The notes under the pieces: generated by a model | What the model saw: the letters and a program-made list of their open reading frames with translations, nothing else | The model's database searches: none | What the model was told of the DNA's origin: nothing | In this document: piece by piece, positions 20,139 through 30,686 of the stretch | Numbering within the stretch: position 1 is the stretch's first letter | Layout: each line of letters opens with the position of its first letter | Position numbers and translations under genes: made by a program | Source of the DNA: Wohlfahrtiimonas sp. G9077 | GTDB taxonomy: Bacteria > Pseudomonadota > Gammaproteobacteria > Cardiobacteriales > Wohlfahrtiimonadaceae | NCBI RefSeq assembly: GCF_002252155.1 | Contig: NZ_NEFD01000001.1 | Location: forward strand, 62,001-126,000 | Length of the DNA stretch: 64,000 bases | Direction: 5' to 3'

Positions 20139-22284
20139 TCATCCACCAATAATGATTGGAGGCTGCCGTCTTGACATGATGGCGGCCTTTTTTAATGTTG
20201 ATCATGATTGCGCCATCATAGGCATTGTGGATATTGAAATGTGAATGATTCGGGTGCACGGTTTTTGTGGAGGCAATCAGCGTTGTTTGCCAATCTTTGG
20301 GGATGCGCAATTGACCGGAGCGTCCCTTATTGGGCATCAATAAAATATCCGGCGCGGGCAGTTTTGTTAAGGCTTGCCATTCGCGCGGCGTGATGTTGGC
20401 TAACAGCCAAATGCGCTGATCATCGAGAGTGACTTCAAAGGCACAACTTGTGTGAACAGGCAAAGGCGCAATGGTGAGGTTTTGACCGTTATAATGATAA
20501 TCCTGACAGGCTGTGGCCTCATTGATCAGTGGCATTAAACTTTGATGGGCAATGATGGGGGCATCGGGAAATTGCCGACGAATGGTTTTGGTGCCGCCAA
20601 TGTGCTGCTGATTGTGTTGGCTTAAAATGATGCCATTTAAATGCTCGATACCAAGGGCATTGAGTGTTGGCAAAATCGTGCTTTTTGCGGCTTCAAAACC
20701 CCTAAAATAAGGACCTGTATCATAAAGGAGGGTTTGTTCATCACTCTCTAATAACACGGATAAGCCTTCGCCCACTGGAAAAATATAGAGCCGATTGTGA
20801 TGTGTGGGCATGCCAAGAATGCTGAAAACACTCAATGCGAGTATGCTGGCCATGAGTTTGATGGGCCATCCATAACGGGTGAGCAGCATTAAGGCGCACA
20901 CGGTCATCAATATGGCTAACACGATGGGAATGTGTGGTACTGTAATGTGACTATATGGTAGCGCATTCATCACTTTTAAAAATTGCAATAAATGGGTCAG
21001 CCCCCAATCGCTCAAATGTAAGAAAAAGTTGGCAACGCTTGGAAAAATGGGTAAGAGCACAATGCCAATCAATAAGGGGGGCAAAATACACAGCGTTGTC
21101 CATGGAATTGCCAATAAATTGGTAATGGGGCTGATGAGGGAAACCTCATTAAAAAAGCTTGCCACAATCGGCATCGCCAGTAAGCTAATGATTAATTGTG
21201 TCACACACAACATCACAATGAATGGCCATTGAAAACGGTTGAGCAGCATTAAAATTAAAACGGCGGTAAATGAGAGCCAAAGCCCCACTGTCAGCACTGA
21301 AAAGGGTGCAATGATTAATACAATCAGTAGTGCCGTTGCCAAACTTGAGAGGTTAAAGATCGGATAGCGCCAAAGCAGCGTGAGCATAAAGATCGTGAAC
21401 ATAATGAGTGCGCGTTCTGTCGGTAAACTCATGCCGGCTAACAGCGCATAACTGAGGGCAATCACAATGCTTAAGGCTGCGGCGATTTGATAAGGCGCGG
21501 GGCGCGTGATCATGCAAAACCCAAAGGAGGTTCTTAACATCACAAAACACCAAAGCGCCACAAAAGTCAGATGTAAGCCTGAAATGGATACCAAATGAAT
21601 GGTGCCTGTTTGCCGAAGGAGTGACCACGTCTCTTGTGGTATTTTTTGTGTCATCCCAACGCTGAGGGCCGCCATCAAATCGCCATTTTGACGATCAGGT
21701 TGTGTGAGGCGATCAAAAATCTGTGTGCGAAGCTCAGTGATGGCATCGCTGGGCTGAATTTCTATCAGTTGAGCATTGTGGGGTAAAGTTGCTGTGGCAA
21801 TGCGCTGTTTTGCTAAATGTTGCAGGCGCTGCGGCATTGTGTGAAATGTAGCTTTGGCGCGATTGGGCTGAAGCGTCAGTTGAGCTTCATAAATGGCGGA
21901 CAGCGCAATGGGTTGTGCGGTTGGCACATTGTATAAACGAAATGAGAGATTTTTAAAGGCGGCGGGTGCAATGATGCGCGCTTCTAAGGCATGGCTTTGT
22001 GGATAGTATGCTGTGACTTCAAACTGATAGGTATCTTGATGGGGGAGCGTGTTAAAGGCCGATTGATAATGCAGAAGTTTAGGAATGGCAAGGCCACTTG
22101 CAAGGAGTAAGCCAATGATGATGAATCCTAACGTGAGGCGATATTTGGCAAGAAATACAGCAAGGATGGCTAAAACAATAGTGATGCAAAGAAGAGTAAT
22201 GAGCAGTGCTGTGAAGCTGAAGGGGAAGAAGATGATGGCGACTAAACTGAACAAGGTTGTTAAGGATAGTGCGATCATCTTCAA
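20122..22284 (-). CDS. comEC: ComEC/Rec2-family DNA uptake channel with degenerate beta-lactamase-like domain
   Basis: A 720-aa inner-membrane protein for passage of transforming DNA. It has N-terminal helices, a DUF4131-like region, the Competence domain (about 195-470; includes [13 protein letters not shown]) and a C-terminal metallo-beta-lactamase-like domain (about 490-700). In the last domain the usual H-x-D-x-D-H motif is replaced by [10 protein letters not shown], and the later HHGS-type loop reads PNKGRSG, so metal binding is probably lost. The channel part looks intact, with no frameshift. Alone in its unit, it ends convergently with argH. Confidence 0.88.
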   Translation of the reverse strand: MKMIALSLTTLFSLVAIIFFPFSFTALLITLLCITIVLAILAVFLAKYRLTLGFIIIGLLLASGLAIPKLLHYQSAFNTLPHQDTYQFEVTAYYPQSHALEARIIAPAAFKNLSFRLYNVPTAQPIALSAIYEAQLTLQPNRAKATFHTMPQRLQHLAKQRIATATLPHNAQLIEIQPSDAITELRTQIFDRLTQPDRQNGDLMAALSVGMTQKIPQETWSLLRQTGTIHLVSISGLHLTFVALWCFVMLRTSFGFCMITRPAPYQIAAALSIVIALSYALLAGMSLPTERALIMFTIFMLTLLWRYPIFNLSSLATALLIVLIIAPFSVLTVGLWLSFTAVLILMLLNRFQWPFIVMLCVTQLIISLLAMPIVASFFNEVSLISPITNLLAIPWTTLCILPPLLIGIVLLPIFPSVANFFLHLSDWGLTHLLQFLKVMNALPYSHITVPHIPIVLAILMTVCALMLLTRYGWPIKLMASILALSVFSILGMPTHHNRLYIFPVGEGLSVLLESDEQTLLYDTGPYFRGFEAAKSTILPTLNALGIEHLNGIILSQHNQQHIGGTKTIRRQFPDAPIIAHQSLMPLINEATACQDYHYNGQNLTIAPLPVHTSCAFEVTLDDQRIWLLANITPREWQALTKLPAPDILLMPNKGRSGQLRIPKDWQTTLIASTKTVHPNHSHFNIHNAYDGAIMINIKKGRHHVKTAASNHYWWMTKSQP

Positions 22285-22294
22285 GCCTCTTGAG

Positions 22295-22888
22295 TTATTG
22301 CGCCGCCTTGTTGATGGCGCGAATGGTGCGTAAAATCGCTAAGCGCTCTGGTTTAGAGAGTAAACAGCGCGATAAGCGTTTGTCCATCAAATAAGGTTTG
22401 AGTGGACCTTTGTCTTTTTTATCCACACATAAAGCCAGTGCGTATTGACGCGTTGGATCATCAGTTTTAACGATGAGGGGACCTGTTTCACCCGGGAATT
22501 CTGCATTGATCACTTGCGTTGTGCCAACCGGCCAACGATAACTGACTTTCGTCATCACGCTGCCACGTAAGCTTTTGCCTGAGTAGATGTTTTCAATGGG
22601 CACCAAAACAGGCACGACTTTTTTATCTTTAATGGAGTAAAGATATTTGAGTTTTTTAAGGTTAAACAGCGCAAAGACAATTAAAAATGCCACGGCCAAC
22701 ACAGAGAGCGCCACAAAGCGCACCGCAATGGCACCGCTGAACATGAAAATGCCGATGATGCCAAGCATCAAGGCCACTAAACAGACCAAGCTATAAAAGC
22801 GTACTGAACGACCAATGCTGATGTGTAAGCGGCGGTCTGGAAAGCTCGCTTTGATCATTTCATTACATTTACCGATATCATAAGCCAT
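22295..22888 (-). CDS. Uncharacterised two-helix membrane protein
   Basis: A 197-aa protein I do not recognise. Two adjacent hydrophobic helices (about 30-50 and 56-76) follow a 28-residue soluble head; a C-terminal cytoplasmic or periplasmic domain (about 85-197) is rich in Lys/Arg and contains EFPGETGPLIVKTDDPTRQYA. It lies just upstream of comEC (10 nt between stop and start), so the two may be co-transcribed, which gives a weak hint of a DNA-uptake or envelope role. Codon use resembles its neighbours. Confidence 0.65.
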   Translation of the reverse strand: MAYDIGKCNEMIKASFPDRRLHISIGRSVRFYSLVCLVALMLGIIGIFMFSGAIAVRFVALSVLAVAFLIVFALFNLKKLKYLYSIKDKKVVPVLVPIENIYSGKSLRGSVMTKVSYRWPVGTTQVINAEFPGETGPLIVKTDDPTRQYALALCVDKKDKGPLKPYLMDKRLSRCLLSKPERLAILRTIRAINKAAQ

Positions 22889-22962
22889 ATTTTATCCTTT
22901 GTTTAGACTATTATACTTTAAACTTAGTACGCCTCTATTTTAACCTATTTATGGGCAATTTT

Positions 22963-23751
22963 TTATGCTCCTTGCAAAATATATTGCATAAACCGCTCAG
23001 GATCTTCCTCAGGCAATAGATGATCACAGTTCGGCAATGGGCCAGAACCTGCTAAGCGACGATCTTTGGGTAAATGCTCTAATAATGCTTTTGAGGCCAA
23101 TTGGAAAATGAGTCGAGAATCTTCTCCCCAACAGATGCGAACTGGCACAGGATATGCATTTAAGGCTGATTTGGTTAAAGGTTCAGGCTCTTTTTGTGTC
23201 AATAAACGTGATACAGTGTGGGCATTGTCTAATTTAATGGCTTGAATGCGGGGCGATTGATCCATTAATCCTATGTTTTTGGCGCTGCATGCTCTGACAA
23301 ATGCATCGACGGCCACATCGGGCGAGCCATTTCTAAGGGCCTTAATCACCGGCGACATCATTTGATGAAGATCGCGGCTGAATGCTTTGAGGGCAGCGGG
23401 ATCTTCTTCTAAGCCATAACTTGGCACGATGCAATCATATAAATAGAGTGCATTGAATAAATGTGGCGCTTTAAAGGCGGCAAGGAGTGCAACATGGCAG
23501 CTGTAAGACCATGCCACAAGCGACACAGGCGTTGCGTAATGTTGCGTGCAGTGGGCAATCAGTTGATCACTGTGGATCTCGGTATTGAATGCTTGTGCTG
23601 CAATGCTTTCGCCATCTGCCCCCGAACCTGACAACGTATAGGGAATCAATGGCAATTGCGGATGAGCATCTTGCAGTGGGGCAAAGGTGCGGCCATCGCC
23701 TAAAATGCCATGGAGCAATAAAATGGGTGAATCACAGTCTGTTAAATGCAT
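22963..23751 (-). CDS. Alpha/beta hydrolase, candidate BioH-type pimeloyl-ACP methyl ester esterase
   Basis: A 262-aa alpha/beta hydrolase with LLLHGILGDGRTF (oxyanion loop), nucleophile elbow AWSYSCH with Ser82, Asp211 in WGEDSRL and His244 in NCDHLLPEED. The elbow departs from the usual G-x-S-x-G. It is transcribed divergently from bioF-bioC, and a BirA-like operator covers both promoters, so I infer it frees pimeloyl-ACP in biotin synthesis, as BioH, BioG, BioK or BioJ do elsewhere. It is not obviously orthologous to any of these. The ATG at 23751 is chosen over a TTG at 23757 because AAGAGAG precedes it. Confidence 0.75.
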   Translation of the reverse strand: MHLTDCDSPILLLHGILGDGRTFAPLQDAHPQLPLIPYTLSGSGADGESIAAQAFNTEIHSDQLIAHCTQHYATPVSLVAWSYSCHVALLAAFKAPHLFNALYLYDCIVPSYGLEEDPAALKAFSRDLHQMMSPVIKALRNGSPDVAVDAFVRACSAKNIGLMDQSPRIQAIKLDNAHTVSRLLTQKEPEPLTKSALNAYPVPVRICWGEDSRLIFQLASKALLEHLPKDRRLAGSGPLPNCDHLLPEEDPERFMQYILQGA

Positions 23752-23765
23752 AATCAACTCTCTTT

Positions 23766-23798
23766 TTGTGAACTTGAAAATTATATATGGGTTTACAT
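23766..23798. promoter_or_regulatory. BirA-type biotin operator overlapping divergent promoters
   Basis: TTGTGAACT-N15-GGTTTACAT matches the BirA consensus TTGTAAACC-N14/15-GGTTTACAA at 15 of 18 positions with correct spacing. The -10 (TATAAT, minus strand, 23780-23785) of the hydrolase promoter lies inside the spacer, with -35 TTGGCA at 23804-23809. The bioF promoter has -35 TTTACA (23792-23797) inside the right half-site and -10 TATGAT (23816-23821). This resembles the E. coli bioA/bioB operator arrangement. Confidence 0.75.
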
Positions 23799-23852
23799 CA
23801 CAATGCCAATTGACCTATGATAGCCGTTCTTTGAGCCTTGAAAAGCAATTTT

Positions 23853-25016
23853 ATGAACAGATGGTCAACACGAATTGAGCAAACTCTTGCGGAGCGTGCG
23901 GCAGCCGATGCATATCGTCGTCGCCGCAGTATGCAGAGCTTGCCAAATAATCAAGTGGTGGTGGATGGGCGTCGCTACTTGAATTTTGCCTCAAATGATT
24001 ACTTAGGCTTGAGTCATTCATTGCCATTGATCACGGCTTGGCAAGAAGGTGCGGCGCTTTATGGCGTGGGCAGCGGCGGTTCAGGTTTAGTGACCGGTTA
24101 TCAAGCGCCGCTTGAGGCATTGGAAGCAAAGCTTGCCGATTGGCTGGGTTATGCGCGCGCGATTGTTTATCCTTCTGGATTTTCCGTCAATCAGGCTGTG
24201 ATCAAAGCACTGATTGATAAAGAAGATTGGATCATTGCAGATAAATTGAGTCATGCTTCTTTATTGGAAGCGGCCATGCTTGCAAAAGGCACCTTAAAAC
24301 GTTTTGCCCACAATGATATTACCGCTTTGGTTCAACATTTGGATAAAGCCCATGAGCACGAAGCGGTCAGTCTTGTGGTGACTGAAGGTGTCTTTAGTAT
24401 GGATGGCGATGAGGCGCCGCTTAAAGATATGGCAACTGTGGCTGAAGTGACGCCAGATTGTTTATGGATGGTGGATGATGCTCACGGCATTGGCGTCAAT
24501 GGACGAGAAGGGCGCGGCACGTGTGATGCTCAAGGCGTGAAACCTGATCTATTGATCGTAACCTTTGGGAAAGCGTTTGGTTTAAACGGTGCAGCATTGT
24601 TGTGCTCAGATGCAATGGCGGAGTATTTTACGCAAGTGTCTCGTCCATTGATTTATAGCACCGCCATTTCACCGGCGCATGCGCATGCGTTATCCAAAGC
24701 GGTGGATTTGATCCGTAAAATGGATGCAGAACGCGCCCATTTACAAGCCTTGATTGCCCACTTTAAAAAAGAGATGGCAGCGCTTGGCATTGAAAATGCG
24801 TCCAACAGCCCCATTCAGCCGGTGATCATTGGCAGCAACGAGGCAAGTTTGCGTGTATCAGATGCCTTGAAAAGTCGCAACATTTGGGCAACGGCCATTC
24901 GTCCGCCCACTGTACCGCCAAACAGCGCCCGCATTCGCATTACTTTAAATGCTGCGCACAGCTTTGAACAAGTCGATCAACTCATTGAGGCCATGCACCA
25001 TGCGCTTAGCCGATAA
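23853..25016 (+). CDS. bioF: 8-amino-7-oxononanoate synthase
   Basis: PLP enzyme (alpha-oxoamine synthase family, about 387 aa) condensing pimeloyl-ACP and alanine. Recognisable are NDYLGLS, GSGGSGLVTG, the stacking-His loop DKLSHASLLEA, DDAHGIGV and the Schiff-base Lys in TFGKAFGLNGAA. The frame opens with a TTG at 23838; the ATG at 23853 (MNRWSTRI) is preferred but has no strong ribosome site. The last 17 nt overlap bioC. Likely repressed by BirA through the operator just upstream. Confidence 0.95.
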   Translation: MNRWSTRIEQTLAERAAADAYRRRRSMQSLPNNQVVVDGRRYLNFASNDYLGLSHSLPLITAWQEGAALYGVGSGGSGLVTGYQAPLEALEAKLADWLGYARAIVYPSGFSVNQAVIKALIDKEDWIIADKLSHASLLEAAMLAKGTLKRFAHNDITALVQHLDKAHEHEAVSLVVTEGVFSMDGDEAPLKDMATVAEVTPDCLWMVDDAHGIGVNGREGRGTCDAQGVKPDLLIVTFGKAFGLNGAALLCSDAMAEYFTQVSRPLIYSTAISPAHAHALSKAVDLIRKMDAERAHLQALIAHFKKEMAALGIENASNSPIQPVIIGSNEASLRVSDALKSRNIWATAIRPPTVPPNSARIRITLNAAHSFEQVDQLIEAMHHALSR

Positions 25017-25767
25017 ATCCCAAGTGGCCACCGCATTTGGGCGCGCTGCACACTCTTATGACACGGCGGCAACTGTACAAAAAACCGTGGCGGATGCCTT
25101 AATGGCACAATTAACTGCGCAAGTGCCGCTTGATCAAGCGTGTGTGTTAGATGCTGGCTGCGGCACCGGTTACATCAGTCATGCCTTGAAAAATCGGGGC
25201 GCAGCACATGTGACGGCGCTTGATCTGTCTGATGCCATGCTCACGCAAGCGATGCTCAAAGCATCTGCTCACGACTATGTGCAAGGGGACATTGAATCTC
25301 TCCCTTTGCCAAGTGATGCATTTGATGCGGTCATCAGCAGTTTAGCAGTGCAGTGGTGCCATGATTTACCACGTGCGCTCTCTGAGTTGGTGCGTGTGTT
25401 AAAGCCGGGCGGCCGATTGTATGTGGCAACATTGGCAGATCCGACATTGCATGAACTGAAACAAGCATGGCAAGCGGTGGATGATGCGCAGCATGTGGTG
25501 GATTTTTTGCCCGTAGCCAATATTGAATCGGCAGCAGAGGGTTTAGGCCGCGCTGTCCGATGTCATCATTATTGTGAAATTTTGACATTTTCTGGCATTT
25601 TTCCGCTCTTAAAAAGTTTACAAGGCATTGGCGCGACCGCCATTGACCGCACACATAAAGGTTTGATGGGTAAAGCACAGCTGCAAACCTTAGCCCGTGC
25701 TTATCCCCAGCACGCCACAGGCTTGCCATTGAGTTATTATGTGACTGAAATTGTTATCATAAAATGA
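25000..25767 (+). CDS. bioC: Malonyl-ACP O-methyltransferase
   Basis: SAM methyltransferase of about 255 aa that starts biotin synthesis by methylating malonyl-ACP. The family start QVATAFGRAAHSYD, motif I VLDAGCGTGYIS, the acidic ALDLSDAML and the post-motif LVRVLKPGGRLYVAT are all present. The ATG at 25000 lies inside the end of bioF (17-nt overlap), implying coupling. Upstream in-frame codons to 24949 are bioF sequence and are not used. bioA, bioB and bioD are not in the window. Confidence 0.92.
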   Translation: MRLADKSQVATAFGRAAHSYDTAATVQKTVADALMAQLTAQVPLDQACVLDAGCGTGYISHALKNRGAAHVTALDLSDAMLTQAMLKASAHDYVQGDIESLPLPSDAFDAVISSLAVQWCHDLPRALSELVRVLKPGGRLYVATLADPTLHELKQAWQAVDDAQHVVDFLPVANIESAAEGLGRAVRCHHYCEILTFSGIFPLLKSLQGIGATAIDRTHKGLMGKAQLQTLARAYPQHATGLPLSYYVTEIVIIK

Positions 25768-25773
25768 TCAAAT

Positions 25774-25804
25774 GCCCATTTTATCGTCAGTGAAATGGGC
25801 TTTT
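25774..25804 (+). terminator. Terminator of bioF-bioC
   Basis: GCCCATTT and AAATGGGC (8-bp stem, 11-nt loop) followed by TTTT. Confidence 0.8.
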
Positions 25805-25864
25805 GAGTAGCTGTCTGTAAAGATAATTAAATTATTTTATTTTACAAATAAAGACAAATTTGTA

Positions 25865-25893
25865 TTTACATTTTTCAGTCGAACCCCTATAAT
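25865..25893 (+). promoter_or_regulatory. Promoter of the purE operon
   Basis: TTTACA-N17-TATAAT, close to the sigma-70 consensus, 42 nt before purE. A dyad (TACAAAT at 25843-25849, ATTTGTA at 25858-25864) abuts the -35 and could be an operator. No E. coli-like PurR box and no purine riboswitch is recognisable in the short leader. Confidence 0.7.
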
Positions 25894-25934
25894 CTAGCGC
25901 TTCCGATAGACTTGCATTATTTAAAGTTTGTGAG

Positions 25935-26429
25935 ATGAAAAATCCAAAAGTTGCAGTAATTATGGGCAGTCAAAGCGACTTGCCAACCATGCAGTTTGCG
26001 ATCGACATATTAGTCGAGTTTGATATCCCTCACCACGTGCAAGTAGTATCCGCACATCGTACCCCTGAGTTAATGTTTGAATTTGCCACCTCTGCGGTTG
26101 ATCGAGGTTTTTCTGTGATCATTGCGGGCGCGGGCGGTGCTGCACATTTACCGGGCATGGTGGCGGCATTGACAACACTACCTGTGATTGGTGTCCCAGT
26201 TGAGAGTAAAGCCCTCAAAGGGATGGACTCCTTATTATCCATCGTACAAATGCCTGGCGGCGTACCTGTGGCGACCGTAGCCATTGGCACGGCAGGCGCT
26301 AAAAACGCGGGCTTATTGGCCGCACAAATGTTAGCGATCGCTGATCCGACATTGCGAGATCGTTTACAGAAGTACAGAAATGATCAGCGTGATTCTGTAC
26401 TCCAACAAAAAATTAATATTGGAGAATAG
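25935..26429 (+). CDS. purE: N5-carboxyaminoimidazole ribonucleotide mutase
   Basis: A 164-aa class-I PurE converting N5-CAIR to CAIR. Signatures are [10 protein letters not shown] (nucleotide site), SAHRTPELM with the active-site His, and [16 protein letters not shown]. First gene of the purine operon; purK begins at the base after its stop codon. Confidence 0.96.
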   Translation: MKNPKVAVIMGSQSDLPTMQFAIDILVEFDIPHHVQVVSAHRTPELMFEFATSAVDRGFSVIIAGAGGAAHLPGMVAALTTLPVIGVPVESKALKGMDSLLSIVQMPGGVPVATVAIGTAGAKNAGLLAAQMLAIADPTLRDRLQKYRNDQRDSVLQQKINIGE

Positions 26430-27557
26430 ATGATGAGATGCATTTTACCTAATCAAACAATCGGCATTATAGGAGGCGGTCAGTTAGGTAAGATGCTTGC
26501 AGCAGCAGCTAACCGAATGGGTTACCTCACGGCTGTTTATGATCCATCATTGCATGCACCAGCGTTTTCCATCGCCCATCAATACACCATTGGCCATTTT
26601 GATGACTATGAAGCCTTGAGTCAGTTTGTGGCTAAGTGCGATGTGGTGACGTACGAGTTTGAAAACATCAATGCCGACCTCGTCAAACGCCTTAATGAAC
26701 AATACAACAACATTCCCCAGGGGCATTTTCCCCTCTGGATGACGCAAAATCGCATGCGTGAAAAAGAGCACATCGTCAATGCAGGTTTACCGGTGCCACC
26801 GATTGTAATGGTGGATAGTTTAGGTGATGAATGGCTTGGGCTGCCCGAGAAGTTAGGCTTCCCGTTTGTGGTCAAAACCTCAGAAGGCGGTTATGATGGC
26901 AAAGGGCAAGCAGTGGTGCGATCTAGAGAAGATCTACCCAATAAACTTTTTGCCTTGATGGATTCATCCGTAATTGCTGAAGCCTTTGTGGATTATGATT
27001 TTGAGGCTTCCATCATCGGTGTGCGCGGGCAAGATGGCGAGTTTGTCACATTCCCTGTGGCGCGCAATGAACACATCAATAACATCTTACATTGTTCAAT
27101 CGCCTCAATGGATGAATCCCCTGATTTAACCGAACGCTTACACACAATGCTTAAAAACCTCATGGAAAAATACAATGTGGTGGGCATTTTAGCGATGGAA
27201 GTGTTCGTCAAGGGCGATGAAATTTACGTCAATGAGCTCGCACCGCGTCCACACAACTCAGGGCATTACACCATTGAAGGCTGCACGACAAGCCAGTTTG
27301 AGCAAGCAATCCGTGCTGTGTGTGGCTTACCTTTAGGCTGCACCACACTTCGTCAAACCACGATCATGTATAACTTGCTTGGCCAGCATATCGAACCCTT
27401 GATGACCTATTTACCCCATTTATCGCGCCATGGTCACGTCCATTTGTACGGTAAAAAAGAGAACAAATTTAATCGCAAAGTTGGTCATGTGACCTTTACG
27501 TGCGATCAACAGACGCAGGAATTTTCTCACGCTGTTTTTACTCATCAGGAGGAGTAA
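26430..27557 (+). CDS. purK: N5-carboxyaminoimidazole ribonucleotide synthetase
   Basis: ATP-grasp ligase of 375 aa making N5-CAIR from AIR, ATP and bicarbonate. [13 protein letters not shown] at the N-terminus, the ATP-grasp loop [25 protein letters not shown] and [16 protein letters not shown] are all present. Two adjacent ATG codons (26430, 26433) are possible starts. The stop shares one base with the purC start (TAATG). Confidence 0.96.
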   Translation: MMRCILPNQTIGIIGGGQLGKMLAAAANRMGYLTAVYDPSLHAPAFSIAHQYTIGHFDDYEALSQFVAKCDVVTYEFENINADLVKRLNEQYNNIPQGHFPLWMTQNRMREKEHIVNAGLPVPPIVMVDSLGDEWLGLPEKLGFPFVVKTSEGGYDGKGQAVVRSREDLPNKLFALMDSSVIAEAFVDYDFEASIIGVRGQDGEFVTFPVARNEHINNILHCSIASMDESPDLTERLHTMLKNLMEKYNVVGILAMEVFVKGDEIYVNELAPRPHNSGHYTIEGCTTSQFEQAIRAVCGLPLGCTTLRQTTIMYNLLGQHIEPLMTYLPHLSRHGHVHLYGKKENKFNRKVGHVTFTCDQQTQEFSHAVFTHQEE

Positions 27558-28270
27558 TGAAAAACGCATTGTTGTACGAAGGAAAAGCAAAACAAATCTA
27601 TTCAACGAACAACCCAGATGAAGTGATCATCTATTATAAAGATGATGCCACCGCGGGCAATGGCGCGAAAAAGGCGCAGTTTGAGGATAAAGGACGCTTG
27701 AATTCTGAGATTTCTCGCATGATTTTTGCTCAATTGATGAAAGATGGCATCAAAACGCATCTCATCAAAGCCGTCAATGAGCGTGAGCAGTTGTGCCATA
27801 AAGTGGACATCATTTTATTGGAAGCGATTGTGCGTAACATTGCGGCAGGTTCTCTTGTTAAACGTATTGGCTTGACGGAAGGCGAAAAGCTCAATCCCCC
27901 TATTTTAGAGTTCTGTTATAAAAATGATGCATTCAATGATCCATTGATTAACGATGATCACGCCATTGCGCTTGGTTTGGCCACGAAAGCAGAACTTGAT
28001 CACATGCGCAGCGAAATGCTCAAAATCAATGAGTTTTTAAAAGCATTGTGGTTAGAAGTGGGCATTGATTTGGTGGACTTTAAAATCGAATTTGGCCGCA
28101 TGAAGGATGGCACCATCGTCTTGGCCGATGAGATCAGCCCAGATACTTGTCGCTTATGGGACAGCAAAACCCATGAGAAATTGGATAAAGATCGTTTCCG
28201 CCAAGATATGGGCGGCGTGATCGAAGCGTATCAAGAAATCCATCGTCGTTTAGAGGAACGCTCCGAATGA
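27557..28270 (+). CDS. purC: Phosphoribosylaminoimidazole-succinocarboxamide synthase
   Basis: SAICAR synthetase of 237 aa. [13 protein letters not shown] at the start, the PurC signature [13 protein letters not shown] and [13 protein letters not shown] are clear. The ATG at 27557 has a very strong AGGAGGAG site (27547-27554) inside the end of purK; the longer frame back to 27500 is only open reading. Coupled to purF by an ATGA overlap. Confidence 0.96.
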   Translation: MKNALLYEGKAKQIYSTNNPDEVIIYYKDDATAGNGAKKAQFEDKGRLNSEISRMIFAQLMKDGIKTHLIKAVNEREQLCHKVDIILLEAIVRNIAAGSLVKRIGLTEGEKLNPPILEFCYKNDAFNDPLINDDHAIALGLATKAELDHMRSEMLKINEFLKALWLEVGIDLVDFKIEFGRMKDGTIVLADEISPDTCRLWDSKTHEKLDKDRFRQDMGGVIEAYQEIHRRLEERSE

Positions 28271-29667
28271 GCATGAAACAACTGAATGAAGAGTGCGGCG
28301 TTTTTGCAGTTTCAGGCAATCCTGAAGCGGCAACGCTGACATATTATGGCTTGCACGCATTGCAGCATCGCGGGCAAGAGAGTGCAGGGATCGCAACATT
28401 GACAGATGATGGCAAAATCATCTGTGTCAAAGGTGAAGGTTTATTAACTGAAGTCTTTGCAGATCCAAAAAAATTACAAAGTTTGGTGGGTTCAACATCC
28501 ATTGGGCACGTGCGTTACCCAACAAACAGCTCACGCGGTGTGATCAATGCGCATCCGATTGTGTTGAGCACCACAGATGAAACCATCGCCATTGCCTTTA
28601 ATGGCGCATTGACGAACTCAGATGAGTTAAAAGTGCGTTTAGAAAAAGAGGGCAGCGTGTTCCATTCCTCCGGTGAAACAGAGCTCTTAGGCCATTTGTT
28701 GCGCCGTTGTACGGGCACATTTTTAGAGCGTTTAAAGCAGAGCTTATTGCAGATCGAAGGCGCGTATAGCTACACCGTATTGCATGACAGCGGCTTATAT
28801 GTGGCGCGTGATCCACACGGCATTCGTCCCTTATCAATGGGGAAAATGCCAAGCGGTGGTTATGTGTTTGCCTCAGAAACCTGTGCGTTTGACATTGTCG
28901 GCGCAGCGTTTGTGCGTGATGTTGAGCCCGGTGAAGTGATCACCATTGAAGATGGAAAAGTGATCTCAAGCTTTTTAGAAACAGAGCGCACACATGCTCT
29001 TTGCATGATGGAATATGTCTATTTCTCTCGTCCTGACAGTGATTTAGAGGGTAAAAATGTGCACGCTGTGCGTAAACGCAGTGGCATTGAGCTCTTTAAA
29101 GAGGCGCACATTGATGCAGACATTGTCATTGGTGTGCCGGATTCAAGCATCTCTGCTGCCATCGGCTATGCAGAAGCTTCTGGCTTACCCAATGAAATGG
29201 GGCTCATTAAGAATCGTTACATTGGGCGCACCTTCATTCAGCCAACCCAAGAGTTGCGTGAGCGCGGCGTTCGCATGAAGATCTCTGCCATCAGCAGCAT
29301 TGTGAAGGATAAGCGCGTCATTTTGATCGATGACTCAATTGTGCGTGGTACGACAAGTAAACGCATCGCATCTTTACTTCGCACGGCGGGCGCAAAAGAG
29401 ATTCACATGCGTGTGTCTTCTCCGATTTTTAAATATCCATGTTATTACGGCGTTGATGCCACAAATCCGCGTGAGTTATTGGCGCAGCATCAAAAAACGG
29501 TGGAAGATATGCGCCGTTACATTGATGTGGATTCCTTGGCATTTTTAAGTCCTGAAGGTTTAATCAAAGCCACAGGGCACTCTGCGGATCGCGGTGAAAA
29601 TTGCGGTTTGTGCATGGGTTGTTTCACCAACCATTATCCCACGAATATTCAGTTTAATGAGGCATAA
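28267..29667 (+). CDS. purF: Amidophosphoribosyltransferase, Bacillus-type with propeptide and Fe-S cysteines
   Basis: First committed enzyme of purine synthesis (PRPP and glutamine to phosphoribosylamine). The N-terminus [15 protein letters not shown] implies removal of a nine-residue propeptide to expose the nucleophile Cys10, as in Bacillus PurF; E. coli PurF has no such propeptide. The PRPP loop [13 protein letters not shown] is present, and the C-terminal [10 protein letters not shown] provides cysteines matching those that ligate the [4Fe-4S] cluster of the Bacillus enzyme. At 466 aa it is shorter than the E. coli type (505). Overlaps purC by 4 nt. Confidence 0.94.
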   Translation: MSMKQLNEECGVFAVSGNPEAATLTYYGLHALQHRGQESAGIATLTDDGKIICVKGEGLLTEVFADPKKLQSLVGSTSIGHVRYPTNSSRGVINAHPIVLSTTDETIAIAFNGALTNSDELKVRLEKEGSVFHSSGETELLGHLLRRCTGTFLERLKQSLLQIEGAYSYTVLHDSGLYVARDPHGIRPLSMGKMPSGGYVFASETCAFDIVGAAFVRDVEPGEVITIEDGKVISSFLETERTHALCMMEYVYFSRPDSDLEGKNVHAVRKRSGIELFKEAHIDADIVIGVPDSSISAAIGYAEASGLPNEMGLIKNRYIGRTFIQPTQELRERGVRMKISAISSIVKDKRVILIDDSIVRGTTSKRIASLLRTAGAKEIHMRVSSPIFKYPCYYGVDATNPRELLAQHQKTVEDMRRYIDVDSLAFLSPEGLIKATGHSADRGENCGLCMGCFTNHYPTNIQFNEA

Positions 29668-30678
29668 ATGAGTCAAGCATATAAAGAAGCAGGCGTAAAC
29701 TTAGAAGCAGGCTATGAGTCTGTTGAGCGCATCAAAAAACATGTGATGAGCACCATGCGTTTTGGCGCGATGAATCTCTTTGGCGATTTTGGTGGGGCGT
29801 TTGACTTATCTGAATTGGGATATCAAAAGCCAGTATTAGTCTCAGGCACCGATGGGGTTGGCACCAAATTAAAATTGGCCTTTGAGATGAACATTCATGA
29901 CACCATCGGCATTGATGCTGTTGCAATGTGTGTGAATGACATCTTAACGCAAGGCGCGGAGCCTCTATTCTTTTTAGATTACATTGCGTGCGGCGCAAAC
30001 AATCCGGCACAAATTGAAGCGATTGTTGCTGGCGTGGCAGAAGGTTGCCGACAATCAAATGCCACATTGCTGGGCGGTGAAACTGCAGAGATGCCAGGTT
30101 TTTACCAAGATGGCGAATATGACATTGCAGGCTTTGCAGTGGGCGCGGTTGAAAAAGATGAGCGCATCACAAAAGAGAACGTAAAACTGGGTGATGTGAT
30201 CATTGGCTTGCCATCAAGCGGCGTGCACAGCAATGGCTTCTCATTGGTGCGCCACATCATTAAAAATCATGGTTTATCTTTGCATGAAACGTATCCAGGC
30301 TTTGATCGACCACTTGGGGAAGTGTTATTGACCCCAACGATGTTGTATGTGCGTCCTGTTTTAGAGTTATTGAAAGCAGCTAAAGTCCACGCAATGGTGC
30401 ACATCACCGGTGGTGGTTTTTATGAAAACGTACCGCGTGCATTGCCTGAAGGCATGGGTGCTGAGTTTGTCAAAGGCTCATGGGACATGCCAGCCATTTT
30501 CCCATTTTTACAAGAGACAGCCAACATCCCTGAAGAAGAGATGTACAGCGTCTTTAACATGGGTGTGGGCTTTATGTTAATGGTGGCAAAAGAGGATGCG
30601 GAACGCATTCTTGCCCACAATGCAGATGCGAAAATCATCGGTAAAGTGACAGATTCCGGGCAAATCACCTTCCAATAA
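29668..30678 (+). CDS. purM: Phosphoribosylformylglycinamidine cyclo-ligase
   Basis: AIR synthetase of 336 aa. [19 protein letters not shown] and [12 protein letters not shown] (nucleotide loop), [11 protein letters not shown] and [16 protein letters not shown] are family signatures. It begins immediately after the purF stop. A terminator hairpin follows, before purN. Confidence 0.96.
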   Translation: MSQAYKEAGVNLEAGYESVERIKKHVMSTMRFGAMNLFGDFGGAFDLSELGYQKPVLVSGTDGVGTKLKLAFEMNIHDTIGIDAVAMCVNDILTQGAEPLFFLDYIACGANNPAQIEAIVAGVAEGCRQSNATLLGGETAEMPGFYQDGEYDIAGFAVGAVEKDERITKENVKLGDVIIGLPSSGVHSNGFSLVRHIIKNHGLSLHETYPGFDRPLGEVLLTPTMLYVRPVLELLKAAKVHAMVHITGGGFYENVPRALPEGMGAEFVKGSWDMPAIFPFLQETANIPEEEMYSVFNMGVGFMLMVAKEDAERILAHNADAKIIGKVTDSGQITFQ

Positions 30679-30686
30679 TTCAATCA

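Noticed and set aside
23757-23757. TTG start for the alpha/beta hydrolase
   Set aside because: It adds two residues only and has a worse ribosome-site distance than the ATG at 23751.
29732-30067. 111-codon minus-strand frame inside purM, and similar long opposite-strand frames elsewhere
   Set aside because: They lie wholly inside well-supported genes on the other strand, lack ribosome sites and encode His/Arg/Ser-rich sequence typical of shadow frames.
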